The notes beneath the pieces were generated by a model. The model was not told the origin of the DNA. It made no database searches and saw nothing but the letters and a program-made list of their open reading frames with translations. 64,000 nt of DNA from Ampelocalamus luodianensis (taxonomy: Eukaryota; Streptophyta; Magnoliopsida; Poales; Poaceae), in assembly GCA_036346255.1 (NCBI GenBank), contig CM070636.1:30697539-30761538 (forward strand), read 5' to 3'. Position 1 is the first letter of the stretch; each line of letters begins with the position of its first letter. Below are positions 1 to 13,556 of this stretch, piece after piece. The translations under genes were made by a program, and so were the position numbers.

Positions 1-1606
1 CACAATAGACGCCACAGAGAGTTCCTTCTGATCCTTAGACTTCCATTTCTCTTGAACCTTCTGATCCTCGGTACTCCTCTCCTCCCCTTGACCCTCTGGC
101 AAGTAGCACGGACTCCGACGATCGTTCTACTACATCACGGTATGCCCTACTGACAAACCTTCTGCTGCAGGTGCAGTATCTGAGCCGAGAACCTATCAGA
201 AGGCAACCAGTATACCTGAGTGGTAATAGACTATGACTGAGGAGCATACAACATTAGAGCGTACAAACACTTGGGATCTTGTTCCGCTACCATCTGGAAC
301 TGTTCCTATAACTCGCAAGTGGGTGTACAAAATAAAGACTAAGTCAGATGATTCAATACAACGATACAAGGCTCGTCTTGTGGCAAGAGGTTTTCAGTAG
401 GCTTATGGTCAAGATTATTATGAGACTTTTGCTCTAGTTGCTCATATGACCATAGTCCGTACTCTCATTGTTGTTGCAACGGTACAGTCATGGACTATAT
501 CTCGGATAAATGTCAAGAATGCCTTTCTTCACAGTGATGTACATAAGATCTATATGTAGCCATCCCCAGGTGTTGAGGCTCCTACAGGACTATGTTTGTC
601 AATCTTAGACGTGCTCTATATGGACTCAAGAGGCTCCTCGTGCTTGGTTCGAGCATTTCAGTTCTGTGATTCAAGCTGTTGGTTTCTCTCCAAGTGAGCA
701 TGACCATGCCTTGTTTATTCAGACTTCTCAGTGGGTCGTACTTTGCTTCTGATATATGTAGATGATATGCTGATCACAGGAGATGATATGGACTATGTAG
801 CTTTTGACAAGAAGAAATTGAGTGAGCAGTTTATGATGTCAGATTTGGAACCATTGAGCTATTTCCTGGGATTGAGATTCATTTTGATAGCGATGGCTAC
901 TACCTTTCTCAGCATCGCTACATTCAGGATCTGCTTGCTCGCTCTGGTATGACTGATACTCGCAATGTTGCCACACCCATAGAGCTCCACATGCATGCAG
1001 CTTTGTCCTATAGATGGTGTACCACTGACAGATCCTTCCCGCTATAGTCAGCTCATTGGAAGCCTTGCTCATCTCACTGTCATCAGGTCAGACATTGCTC
1101 ATGTTGTTCATGTGCTCAGCCAATTTGTTAGCGATCCCACCTCAATCCACTATAGTCATATTTTTCATGTGCTAAGATTCTTCAGGGAGACTGTGTCCAG
1201 ACGTATGTTCTATGCCAGATTGCGTCAACTCTAGCTCCACGCTTACTCTAACTCCATTTGGGCTAGTGATCCTATTGATCGCCGATCTATAACTAGCTAC
1301 TGCATCTCTCATGGTACTTCGCTCATTGCCTAAAAGTCCAAGAAGCAAACTGCAATGTCACACTCTAGTGCAGAGGCTGAGCTTCGAGCCCTTATCGTTA
1401 CTCAAACTCAATGCATCAGATCCTACTAATCCACCCTGAGTTTGAAGGAGGGTTGTTAAGAGTCTTTGTACATATTAGTAGTCTCTTTCTTGGCACATGT
1501 GACCCCTGTAGCCCATGAGGCACAACTAATCTTGTCCATATATATTTTTTCAATAATGAATAAGATGAACAGTTATGAATAGCAAAATCCTTTCCAAAAT
1601 CTATCA
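1..1606 (+). mobile_element. Ty1/copia retrotransposon, 3' part (element A)
   Basis: This is the decayed end of a copia pol followed by a 3' LTR, cut by the left window edge. Reverse transcriptase is recognisable from about position 310 ([19 protein letters not shown] at about 750) and RNase H from about 1,170 to 1,410 (SSAEAELRAL). Several stop codons and frameshifts break the frame, so no protein can be made. Positions 1-240 match the linker before RT in the copia at 27.8-36.5 kb, and the LTR sequence is also alike, so both belong to one family. A purine-rich tract precedes the LTR at about 1,440-1,452. The element lies in the last visible intron (intron 15) of the GTF3C3 gene, on the opposite strand. 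Confidence 0.88.
1454..1606 (+). repeat. 3' LTR of copia element A
   Basis: A short LTR starts TGTTAAGAGT just after a purine tract and ends near CTATCA. It shares the block AATGAATAAGATG and the block AGCAAAATCCTT with the LTRs at 27,803 and 43,946. The 3' boundary is approximate because a hAT-like element inserted at this very point, with its target duplication overlapping the LTR end. Confidence 0.7.
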
Positions 1607-1613
1607 TAATATT

Positions 1614-3325
1614 CATGGTTATCAAGGCGATAAGGCGAGGCGGGGCTCTAGACCACTGCCGGTGCAGCTAGGAGCTTATGGCGTGTGGCAAGGCGACGCC
1701 ACATTAGCCAACAGACAGCTGCAATTAGACTAGGACATAACAAATAAATAGAGATATGGTAAAGGGAAAATGGCAAAAACAACTTGCCAGGCCACCTAGC
1801 CCACAAAGCCCAACAACTTAACCCATCCCACCGTGCTATGTGCCCTTAAGAGCCAGCTACTAACTATGCTATCGTCAGAACAAGGATAAGCCAGAGGGGA
1901 GTGGGGCACCAGCCAATGCAGCCGAAGCTCGACCTCGCTACTTGCAGATGGAGATGACTATGCGAGTAGTGACAACTGGAGTGGCGCCACGATGAACCGA
2001 GATTCGATTGCAGCGATGTGGGGTCGGCAAGCCAGCAGCGATGACAAATAGATGGCTTCAGATCAAATCTGCTGCCCCCCAACCCAAGATTGACACACTG
2101 CCACCTCTAATCACCTTTTTTCTGGCTTCTTCCCAACTCTCTTGCTCATAAGGCGAGGTGACAATGGTGGCGGTAGCTGTTGTGGTCTTTGGCTGGGTAC
2201 GGGTCCGAGGACCAAGAGTAGGGTATTCGCCCTCATCTAACCACTGACAGGGCGCTTCCGTGTTGAGGTAGCGAGCCTCTGAGACTTGATTAGCTAAGGA
2301 AGCGAGGGATCGATATCTAAGCTCAGCCAGGACTCTTCCCGACGAACAAGAAGGCTCTGATCTTTAGCCAATCAGTGAGGGACTAACTTTGTTTATTTGT
2401 TGCTTGATTGAAACTTATCTCTAACAATCCAATCTAATAATAACTTGCCTAACTAATAGATAATACCAAACACCTAATAGATAGATTCCTAAATAATAAA
2501 TCATGCCTAATACTTGCAACCATTACTATTGACATGGTGCTACAGTACTTGCTCGTTGTTGGATATTGTACCATAACATTACACCCTGTGGCCATGGTTG
2601 AAGTTCTTGGTGACCCTATGTTGATGAGAGGGTACGATGACATTGCGTCATGTGGACGATGATCGACGAAGCTCCAATAGACGACAGTCATGTTGTCAAA
2701 TAAGACCTCTTCGCTGTTAGCCTTCAACTTCTCCAAGAAAGATGGCGCGGTACCAGAATCCATGGTGAGCGCCATGGCTCTGATACCAAATGTTGCGGTC
2801 TTTGGATGGGTACGGGTCCAAGGACCGAGGGTAGGGCACTCGCCCTCATCTAACTAGCTGGCATGGCTCTTCCCTTTCGAGGTAGCGAGGCTCTGAGGCT
2901 TGATTAGCCAGGGAGGTGAGGGATCGCCCTCAAAGCTTAGCCAGGACTCTTCCCGATAAACAAGTACGCTTTGATCTTTAGCCAACCGGTTCGGGACTAA
3001 GTTTGTTTATTTCTTGCTTGATTGATAATGGATACATACTATCTCTTTTATATGGACGGCCCGACTTAACTCTTAAAAAATAATCTATAAAGGAATTTAT
3101 CTTTAACAATCCAATCTAATAATAACTTGCCTAACTAATAGATAATACCAAACACCAAATAGATAGATTTCCAAATAATATATCCTGCATAACACTTGCA
3201 TGTGCTACAGTACCATACTGCTACAGTGTTCCGTGCTTTCGTGCTACAGTGCTCGCCTATACACCGGCCCATAGCGGTAGCCCTTGACGCATAATCGACG
3301 ACTAGACAACACCTTAATAACCATG
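1614..3325. mobile_element. hAT-like non-autonomous DNA transposon with perfect 8-bp target duplication
   Basis: The ends read CATGGTTATCAAGG and, as reverse complement, CATGGTTATTAAGG. Both sides carry the direct duplication ATAATATT (1,606-1,613 and 3,326-3,333), the length expected for hAT elements. The left subterminal region repeats the word GGCGA/GGCG. No transposase is visible, so the element is non-autonomous. It contains a separate mini LTR element at 2,178-3,200. The same terminal motif recurs in the elements at 12,622 and 14,111. Confidence 0.8.
2178..3200 (-). mobile_element. Miniature LTR retroelement (TRIM-like)
   Basis: Two direct repeats, 2,178-2,518 and 2,791-3,200, start TGTTG(T/C)GGTCTTTGG and end with CTTGCA. 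They flank only about 270 bp. On the minus strand, TGGTATCAGAGC (about 2,777-2,788), a primer binding site for initiator Met tRNA, abuts the right repeat, giving the orientation. The right repeat has about 70 bp absent from the left. The interior has a short open frame (MALTMDSGTAPSFLEKLKAN at its start) resembling the beginning of a copia gag, but no pol. No clear 5-bp target duplication was seen, so the exact LTR ends are uncertain. Confidence 0.65.
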
Positions 3326-3333
3326 ATAATATT

Positions 3334-3751
3334 TTAAAATATTATGTAAATTTCAGGAATTGACTATAATTCAGCCTTTATTCCTGAGTTCACACAAAAC
3401 AGAGCAAAAATTGATTACCAGATTCTAGAGGCTTCTACCCAATTCCTAACTGGGTTTTGTTGCTGCATCAGTTTTTTCACACTGGTCACCACTAGATTCC
3501 AGCTGAAAACCACTACCAGCAGACTGGCAAAAACTCAGTAAAATGTCTTTCAACCCATCACAAAAGTGGCTAAGTAAGGGCATATGCCTCACAAAATTGT
3601 AGTACAACATGTAGTCATAAAAGGTGTGGTTACAATTTAGAATTAAGAATAAAATTGTAGAACATATACTCATAAAAGGTGCAATCGCTAGTATAAAGTT
3701 GTAAACAAAGAGAGAGTATGGGTGCCATCTTATGGCATGCTAACCAATCAC
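3334..3751 (-). other. Start of GTF3C3 intron 15
   Basis: This is AT-rich intron sequence directly after the exon 15 donor. The next expected GTF3C3 exon was looked for here and is not present, so it must lie beyond the left edge of the window. Nothing else was recognised. Confidence 0.6.
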
Positions 3752-3866
3752 CTTGATGTCACTTTATAATAGGAGTTCCATGCAGAGAGGGAATATGGGT
3801 GCTGCTGAACTACGTAACGGACATAATTAAAGCCATGCCTGGGATCTGGAGCTCTATATGCTATTT
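3752..3866 (-). CDS. GTF3C3: GTF3C3 exon 15 (last exon in window)
   Basis: The exon encodes [20 protein letters not shown] and [18 protein letters not shown], strongly typical of the family. The acceptor is TTTTGCAG and the donor is CAAG|GTGATT. The following exons, stop codon and 3' UTR are outside the window. Confidence 0.93.
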
Positions 3867-6800
3867 CTGCAAAATTGCAAGAATATTTATTTATCAAGTT
3901 AAACAAAGTGGCTGTTGTCTAAGATCTTGTCCGAAAAATTACCAAAGAGACTGTCTCAAGTTAAACAAATAGATGATGTTTCCTGAATAACTCAATTTCA
4001 TAATAAAATATTATATATTGCTGGGAATAGATCTTACGAGCACCCAAGGATCTGAGCTCCTCTTTGTTGTCATCAGAGAGTGTATCATGTCCAAGTTTGA
4101 GAGTACGGTTGATAATTTGCAGTGCCTCCCAGTATCTCTGAAGCAAAGCTAATGTTCGACAAAGCTACAAAACCAAGATAAAAAGATGTTAATAGCCGGT
4201 ATAAGATTGGTAAAGAGCAGCCATAAGTTCAACTAAATACGCATCAAAGTAGACACCAAAGAAAATGATCAAACAGTCAACAGAATAAGAACACAAGACA
4301 TAAGAATGATGTCTGCTTTTGTGCCATCTTAAGCTTCTGTGTAAAGTTTTATTTGTCATTGCACATTAAGCTCTCAGCACTAACAAGTACTTCACAACTC
4401 AAGGTTCATTCTGATGGTAGTACGCCTTACAAAAGACTATGATGGTAGTAGGTCTCTAATGGAAAACTAAGTCAAATATGATTTAATTCGTGTCCCATCA
4501 TTAAGATCCCAAAACCTGCATGGATGTGACACCTAGGTCCTTAAACTTGCATTTGAATACGGTGTGTTACTGCGTCCCTAAACTTGCATTAGAGTAGCAC
4601 TTAGATCCCTATACTTGTCTCGGTTAGGAGAGTACGTCATTTTCCCTGTTAACTAACGGTTGTAGTTGACATGGCCAATGTGGGCAATGTTAGAATAGGA
4701 CTCCTTTTGTATCTCCTTATCTGCATATGGCAACCCGTTTTGTACTCCCTATATATTGCCCAATGGGCCTCTTGAATATATGCACACAATATTCATAACA
4801 TTGTATTAGAGCTAGGGTTAATCTAGCTCTCCTTCCGCTGCCATCCGACCCATCCGACCGCCACGTGTTCCCGGTCGTCCGACGCCAAGCACCGCCTGAG
4901 CCCCAGCCAAGCCGAGGCCCTCCCGCTGCAGGATCTGTCGCATTACCACTGGATCCGACGCCGAAGCCTCCCGCACCTCTGCCGTGAGCCCGGCCGCCCC
5001 GAGTCAGTACTGACTTGAGCCCGTCGTTGTCGACCATCGCCGAAGGCCGCGTGTTCCCAGTTGTGCCGCCGCCGGAGCCTCCCGCGCCTCTCCCGGTTGC
5101 GCCGCCGCCGGAGCCTCCCGTGCCTCCCGGTTGCACAAGCCCGAGCTCGAGTCTGCATGTAGCCGAGCACCAACGCCGCCCGCCGCCGCAAAGAGGAACC
5201 TGCGTCGCGCCGCCTCTCTTGATGGCCTTAGCAGGCCTTTTCTAGCGTGAGCCAGCCGGCCCCAAAAAAAAGGGAAAAAAAAAAGAAAAACACAGCACTT
5301 AGATCTAACCACTACGCCGTCTAGCGCCGCCTGTTAGACTTTGTTGCTTTCGTCGCCACGTCGTCCAGCGCCGTCTACCAATGGCTTCCATTTCATCCGC
5401 TGCGATCCCATTCTCGGGAACAAAGCTTCATGGGACGAACTACAGGTTGTGGTCTTCACTCATGGAGATCACGCTCGATGGTCTCCGCCTCTGGGGACAT
5501 ATCACTAGTGCTCGACCTTGTCCACCGTCGCTAGTTCAGCCTCCTCCCAGACAGCCTACTTCTGCACCTCCTACAGAAGATGAGGTCGCTAAGGAGGCAG
5601 ATGCCGCTATTGCTGCTGCTGACGCTGCTGATGAGGCCTTTCAGTACGCCATAGACGCTTTTGAGCGCTGGTGTACTGATGAGGCCCGTGTTCGAGTTAT
5701 CCTGGTGGTCAGCGTCGACGACTCCATCCAGCCAGACATTGTTAGTCTGCGTTCTACTTGTCAGGTTTGGGAGTATTTACGCGAGCGATACCAGTAGAGC
5801 AGCGATGCTCAGTTCTTTTCGCTGCAGCGTGAGTTGGAGACGCTTCGCCAGGAGGATTCCTCTGTGGACGACTTCTTCCGAGCCCTGGCCAGTCTCTAGC
5901 GCCAGCTGGATGAACTGGCTTCTCCGCTCTGCCAAGAGTGTCATAAAGTGCAGAAGGCGGATCGTGATCGCCTTCGCCTTTATGACTTGATCTACCGTCT
6001 TCGCCCAGAGTTAAAGCCTATCGTGGCTCAATCGCCGAGCCGCCACCACGCACAAGCAATCACCGAGGCTCTTTCGACACTTCGTCCGAGGAGCTTACCG
6101 CGTTAGCGGACGCTTTGTTCCGATTGTGCTTGCTATCCCTTCTTCGACTATACCGACGTTTTCTGCTTCGACTATAGGACCTTCTCAGTTGTCTGTTTCT
6201 GCTCCTGTTTTTTGCACCAACTGGGGTTCAATGCAATTTTTGCAAGAACTTCGCACGACTACCAACGTTGTGCGGTGCGCAAAAAGCAGAACAAGGCATG
6301 TGGACGATCCAAGGGGGGCAAGGAGGCCCTAACTCCTCGACGGGAGGATGCGGAAAGACGTCGGGACCTTCTCGGCAAGGTGACTCGTTCAACGATTCGC
6401 CAAGCTCTACTTCAAGAGCTCTCACGGCTCGGCGAGTTACGCCAATCTAGCTCAGACGTCTCCTCCTGGTACTTCTTGGGTTCTGGATTCTGGTGCCTTT
6501 TCCACATGACACCGGACTCTACATCTCTCACTTCAGTAGGACCTCCTATTTTTCCTATCTCTGTTCAGACAGTTGACGGTACTCCTCCGTCTGTCAGCTA
6601 TCAGGGCACTCTTTTGTCCACTAACTTTTCTGTTCCAGCTGTTTCCCATGTTCCCCAGCTCACCATGTAGCTTCTCTCGGTGGGTCAGCTCACCGATCTT
6701 GGTTGTAAGGTTGGTTTTGACTCTCACACCTGTTTATCCAGAATCGACAGACAGGGACGGTACTTGGGACTACGGGTGAAAACGAATCGGATACGGACGG

Positions 6801-9800
6801 ATAATGGCTCTGCCATATTTGTTTTCATATTTTTTCATGGATGCGGATACGAATATGGATACCTTAGATACAAATATGGATGCGAATAATATCGAATAAG
6901 AATCGAAACGAATACGGTCACGGATATTTTTTGCAACATAAAAGCCCCTTAAATTGCATGCCATAAATTAACAAAAACATATAACTAGTTTGTTTGATGC
7001 AAACATTTATAAATTGTTCATATTTTCAGCAACCACACATAACATTGGCACTAGCAAGTTGCATTAATTAGTTCATCACAAACATAACTAGTTATTCGTA
7101 CACAGCTTAATAAAATGAGTTTGATCCAAAATTACGTAGAACCGATATTTAATTTTACTAGTGTCCAACTAAATTTGTTACTACTAATCTTTTAATAGAT
7201 TTTATAATTTTACAATTTTCTAATTTTCCTTTCTTACCTAATCTTCTCTTTCCCTAATTTCTTTCTTATCTCACGTTTCTTTGCTTCTTTAATCAATCTC
7301 CCTTTTCCTAATTACCCTCACTCTCCACATTTACTTGGTTCAGTCAACCGTGGCCACACATTTCTTTGCTTCTTTAATCAATCTCCATTCTCTCTTTCCT
7401 CCCTATTCTTTTGCTTCGGCCGAACAACTCTCTGGAGCTTTCTTCTTCAATCCACTCCCTTCCCCTTTCTAGTTCTTTCCTGCACTGGTGAATCTTTGGC
7501 CGAATGGTCCTTGCGCCTAGGCTCTCCTCCCGATGGTCTGCCGCCCGCTGCTGCCGCAGCCCGCATCAGCCCCTACCATGACCTCCGCCACCTCCTGCTC
7601 GATGGCGCCACGCCTCCACTCGCCGCCGTCGGCTCCTGCCGACCGCCACCTCTCCCGGCTCGTCCGCCACCTTCTCTGGCGCCCACGCCCGCCTCATGCT
7701 GGCCCGATAACAAACGCAGAGGTTGCATGCCCGAATCTTTTTATCCGGCTCTATTCGTATCCATATTCGCTATTAGGACTATCCGAGAAAAATCCGATTC
7801 GAGACTATCCGAATCCATTTTCGTCCGGATCGGACGGAAACTATCCGATCCGTTTTCACCCCTACTTGGGATTGACTGGCGCCGTAGGGATCGTCAGGGT
7901 CTCTACATCCTTGATCGCCTCCACCTTCCGTCCACTTCAGTTGCTCCTGTCACCTCTACGTCTACTTCCACCGCCACTGCTGCCACCTTCTCTGATATTT
8001 TGGCGCAGTGGCATCACCGTTTATGTCACTTATGTGGGTCCTGTCTTTCTTCCTTAGTTCGTAAGGGTGTTCTTGGACGTGTTACTATTGTCAGGGTTGT
8101 AAGCTGGGCAAGCAGCTACAGCTTCCTTATCATTTTAGTGAGTCCATGTCTTCTTGTCTTCTCCTGCAGCACCGCCTCTTGTTCCTGCAGCACCACCGTC
8201 TTGTTTCACTAGTATTCACTACTCCAGATATCCTTGTCCTTCACCAGTCTCCTCTCCTGGTATCTTGCCGACACCCACATCTGATCCTCCTGATGATGCT
8301 CCTTGTTACGTCCTTCGTGACCAGACATCCCTTCGACCTCCTCATCATCTTGGATTTGCTCCAATAGCTCATGTTCTCTCTATCACTGAGCCTAGTTCTT
8401 ATCGTGAGGTTGCTCCTCATTCTGAGTGGCTCGCTATGGCAGAGGAGCTTGATGCTCTTCGACGTACGGAAACTTGGGATATTGTACCGACACCTGTGCA
8501 TACTCGTCCGATCACGTGCAAGCGAGTGTACAAGATTAAGACCCGGTCTAATGGTACCATCGAGCGCTACAAGCCTCGTCTAGTGGCTCACGGTTTTCAG
8601 CCGGAGTACGGTCACGACTACGATGAGACTTTTGCCCCAGTTGCTCATATGACCACTGTTCGCACTCTTGTTGCGGTTGCTTGTGTTCGCCAGTGGTCTA
8701 TCTCTCAGCTAGATGTTAAGAATGCATTTCTTAATGGTGTTTTGCATGAGGAGGTCTACATGGAGCCACCACCTGGATATTCTGTTCCAGATGAGCACGT
8801 TTGTCGTCTTCGTCGTGCTCTTTATGGCCTCAAACAAGCTCCTCGTGCCTGATTTGCGCGTTTTACCTCAGTGATTACTGCTGTCGGTTTCACTGTCTGT
8901 TCTCATGATCCTGCTCTTTTTGTCCATGTCTCATCTCGAGGCAGGACACTGCTTCTTCTGTATGTTGATGATATGCTCATCACTGGTGATGTTCCTCATT
9001 CATCACATATGTGAAGAAGCATCTCAGTAAGTAGTTCATGCATGTGGGGTGAACACTATCACCAAACAGATGAGAAAATCCACCCAACACAATGCTGCGA
9101 ATAAATAAATCCTAATTTTTCCAGTGCAAGCATACCAAACAGGTGCAAAGCAAAGAGAGTGGTTTGGGAATGCAAAGGGGTCAAACAAGACAGAACACTG
9201 GTTAGCAACTATTATAATTGGGGACAGTAACGGCAAGAAATTGGAAGATGAATAGGGTATGAGGAAGAACAAATAGAATTGACATTTATTAAGAACGCAC
9301 AAGTTGAACTGCAAACTTCTTGCAACAAATGTGTGGTTGTCCTACATCCACCCAATCAGCATCCCCTGAAAACTTCGTACACCAAAAAGGATGTATTTAC
9401 CTAACTTTGACAAGTTTACGGACCTAAGTGCCACACCTATTGATGTTTATGGATCTACTAGATTAAATCACAAGTTTAGTGACCCTGCAATCTACTCCAA
9501 ATTTTATGAATAATGGTACATGCAATTGAGAAACACCAGAGAGAGATGGGATGGGATGGGGTGTTGGGGGGGTACGCACATGCAACACAAGCTGATGATT
9601 CTCCACATTTGTCAGTAGACCAGCAACAGGAGGTATTTGCTTTGCTCTTCGCTAGAAAACATCAAACAAGAAAGGTATGAATAATTTAGTACGGGAAAAA
9701 GCATTTCCAACTAGAAACACCAGCAGAAAACTAGATACCGAATCATCTTTTATCATATCTTCATTTGAAGCTGCCCTTTTCTCTAGTAATTTCTTTGCTC

Positions 9801-12800
9801 TGTTTGCCTTTTGTCTGGTAAAAGATTTAACACGATATCAGTAACACAGAAAAAACATAGGCAGGAAGAAGGTGACATAAATAATCAACAAGCCTGTAAT
9901 CAGTGGTAGAATGGGATCAACAATAAATAAACCAACAAATAGACATACATCTGAAGTCAGCATGATAATTGATAAAAGAACTTAAGACCATCAAATATAG
10001 CACATAAACCATACAATGACAGAAGGATGGGCAAGTCATGGAGAAAAACACAAATAACATCATAACCAGATGGATACATCTATCTCCTTTTCCGGGTTTC
10101 TGTTGTACATAATATATAGCATCACAAACAACAGTGGACCTTTAATATTTTCTAGAAAGCTGTGCATGTTTGGCTATCAAAAAATTCTTTACTACTTAAA
10201 AAGACTCGCTTGATGAATGGTGTTCATGGTACGTCATCCCCTCCCACCTCCCTAAAAAATCTCTAACAAAAAACTAGAAAATAGAACACATCCCAAACAA
10301 ACCCAATTCTAACAAACCGCCACAAAGGGTGAGGCGCAGGAGGCAAAGCATTCTCCCAACAATCTCCTCCTCCCTCTCACAAATTCCTTTTCGTGCCTCC
10401 CCAGTTCCTATCATCCCTCTCCTCTATTTTCCCGGTCACCACCACCGACGAGGCTACAACAAACCTTGTCGCTGCTGGTCCCACCTCTTCATCAGTGTCG
10501 AGTGAGGACACATCTCCCAGTCCTAGCCCGAAGGGCCCAATTTGTCTACTAGCGGCACGATGCGAGCATGGCAAAATGCAGCCCAGGAGTGGCAGTGAGT
10601 CCAAGCATGGCAGCCAAGGCATGGCACACCACAGCGGGGCTCGATCGAGTGTGGCGGTGAAGCCGAGGGAGCGGTGCAGGGTGAGCATGGCGGTGTAACG
10701 TGGGCCGCAGTGAAGCTCGGTCAACCACGGCAGCGGAGACTGCTATGCAATGAACCCAACTCCATTCCTTAGAGAGGACCTAATTCAGACATCAAGAACT
10801 GCTCACTAAGACACTTCTTCGCAAAATTAATGTATTGAGAGTCATCCCCAGTAAAGATCATATCATCCACATAGAGAATGAGAGTCCGACCCCGAAGAGA
10901 GATGTGAACAAAGAGAGCAAGGTTATGATCACTAGCAGAGAAGCCGACAGCAGTGACAACAAAGGAGAAGCAGTAAAACCAAGCACGAGGCGACAGCGGC
11001 CCAAGAAGCAAAGCTGGGGCGGGGCTCAGGGTTGAGGAAGACCAAGGCGGCAGCAGCCCAAGAAGCAAAGTAGGGGCGGCGACGCCGACTCAAGACCGAT
11101 GTGGTGACGGCTAGGGGTCGCGCGGCCCCAAGAAACAGAGCAGGGGGTCCTAAGAGAGTTGCGGCGGCAGTCCAGAGAAAGGACGATGGCGACAGCTCGA
11201 GCAGGGATGGAGAGGGAGGCGGCGGCGGCGACGGATGGCGGCGGAAGTACGGCGGCGGGGGCCTGAGGACGGCGGCGGTGAACAATGGCTAGGGTTAGGG
11301 TTGGGGAGAGAGATCCATGGGTTCTAATACCATGTTAGGCAATGAACCCAACTTCATTCCTGGGGCCAAAAAGGTCAATATGTACCCGTTAAAAGAGTGG
11401 GCAAATAAGCAAATAACACCCTACACAAGTAACTAATCACGTAGCTATACAATACTCTTAACATAGACAAGGTCGTGTCTTAGACCGAGACCGGCGACTA
11501 GCTCGACGTATTGGGATAATATGATTTTTTTTATCCGTAGCAACACGCTGGCATTCAACTAGTAACATATAAATTACATGTGAGAATATGCATCGATGCA
11601 TTCTTCTACGAGTTAATTTTCAAATAAAAATTTAAATTCTTATGGACATAATTTTCTGCAGTAATACTACTCTACACCCCTCCTGTAGGATAACTAATCT
11701 ACACCCCCACCCTATCTCCATACAAATCTAATCCCTAGCAATTCCGCCCACCCGCCTGATCCCGACTTGTGATGCACCGTGGGCCTAGTTAACCCCGTGC
11801 AACAGAGGGTTTGACTCACACACCCGCCCTCTCTGTACAAATCTAATGTATTGGTTCTTATTTGAGCTATGTGTTTACGATGAATGCCATTTGCAAATTG
11901 AGTTGATTCTATGTTGGTATGCACGGTTCTTTCCGATTAAGAAAAATAAAGGAAATGGTTAATTTGGGCAATCAAGTGATTTCATTTTGGCTTATGTGGT
12001 ATTTGTTTGCAAATTGCCTACTTTTTTAGAGGAAATATTTTCTGATGAATATTTTGATTTTGGGTTGGATTCTTTTGGAGGGAAGTTGGTTATATGTTTA
12101 TTGCATCGTGAATCCTTTGTTTTTCAGTTTGGGTTCTTTTTGCAAGATTGTTTTAATGCGAGCTCTCTGTGCATCCCTTGTTAAATGAGATGCTCATGGC
12201 AAAGTTGTAGTGATCGAATGAGTGTTGAAGGGTTCCTCATGTTAGTGAATGTTGTGCGCTTGTGTTTGTGCAGTCTGGTACCAAAAGGAAGTTTAGCCCT
12301 AGGTACGTTGGACCGTTTCCGATAGATGTGTGAATCGTCGTTGTTGATTTTAGATTTGTTGTTCGTCGAGTAGAATGACGAGAGTAGAATTCGGGGACGA
12401 ATTCTTTTAACAGGGTAGAATGTGATATCCTGTTTTTAATTAAGCCTTTAACGACCATGGGGGGGATTAGCCTAGACTTTAAAAGGAACTAGGGGAGGAG
12501 GGGGCTTGCAACCCTAATGCATCTCTCCATCCTTCCCAGCCATCGCCAGTCCTTGCGCCCTAGCTCAGCCCCCTGCATGCTCTTGCGTAGCCCCTTTGCA
12601 TGTCCTCTGCCGCATCCCTACCACTGTTATTAAGCTACATGACGTCGCGACTAATCGTCGACTAGTTGGCAAGTCGTCGGCACATTGGCACCGACTAGTG
12701 CAAGCGACTCGACTACCAGCGCTAGTCGTACAACTTGTCGACTAGTTGGCGACTAGCTGCAACTAGTCGACCTACGCGAGTCGGACGCCTAGTTGGCCCA

Positions 12801-13512
12801 GCGTCAGCCTCAGCCAGCGAAGGAAATAATCGAGAGAGGGGAAGGGCCGAAGGGGACATACCACCAGATCCAATCGAAACCTCAGCTCCCCCACTCCCCA
12901 CGACGCTGCCGGGAGAGAGTAACCCTAGCCCATGGCTACCCCGTCCACAGCGCCGCCGCCGCTCGCCGCCGCCTCCTCAGCCCTCCCCTGCCTCCCTTGT
13001 CCCCTATCCACGACGCTGCTGTCACCTGCTCGGCCCTCTCGACTCCCGGGTCGTCGTCGGCCCACGTCCACGACACCGCCGCGACGTCGCCACCTCTCGA
13101 CCCTCCCCAGTCACCGTCGACCTGAGCCGTGGTCAGCACTCCCTCCTTTTTCTCCTCTCCTCCCTCTGCCTCTTCTTGCGCCCTCTGCTTGTGCTGCTCT
13201 GCCTCTTCTTGCGCCCTCGTGCTTGCGGCTTGTGCCCTCTGCTTGCGCAACTTGCGCTGCTGGTCTCCTACTCTGTTGTAATGCTCTTTCTTGCTCTGTA
13301 GCCTCTGTTTTAGTAGTAGTACTAGTAATAGTCGCAGTAGTAGTAGTAGTAGCGGTATTGCATAGTAGCAGTAGCAGTAGAATTAGTAGTACTTGTGATC
13401 AAAAGAAGTCAATCATCAACTCATCATCATGCTTATATTGTTTTTCTCTTTATTTCATGATGTACAATATGTACATGTGTATATTTGTTGCTACAACTGA
13501 GTACATTATATG

Positions 13513-13556
<44 letters not shown>

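Larger units (their letters stand above)
4688..9044 (+). mobile_element. Ty1/copia retrotransposon, 3'-truncated (element B)
   Basis: A 113-bp 5' LTR (TGTTAGAATAGG to ATTCATAACA) is followed by a decayed primer site TTGTATTAGAGC. Gag begins at 5,381 ([20 protein letters not shown]). Protease is near 6,480 (ending HMTPDS), the integrase zinc region near 8,005 ([10 protein letters not shown]), and RT at about 8,420-8,990 ([31 protein letters not shown]). Most of integrase is deleted near 8,100. The copy stops inside RT at about 9,040, so RNase H and the 3' LTR are absent. Stops and frameshifts are frequent. A hAT-like element interrupts it at 6,771-7,864. It sits in GTF3C3 intron 13, antisense to the gene. 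Confidence 0.85.

Noticed and set aside
3446..3673. Minus-strand open frame of 75 codons ending QCEKTDAATKPS
   Set aside because: It has no similarity to the expected next GTF3C3 exon, no family motif and no clear splice sites; it lies in intron sequence.
4717..5312. Gly- and Arg-rich minus-strand frames of 82-139 codons
   Set aside because: They are antisense to the GC-rich leader of copia element B and carry no recognisable motif.
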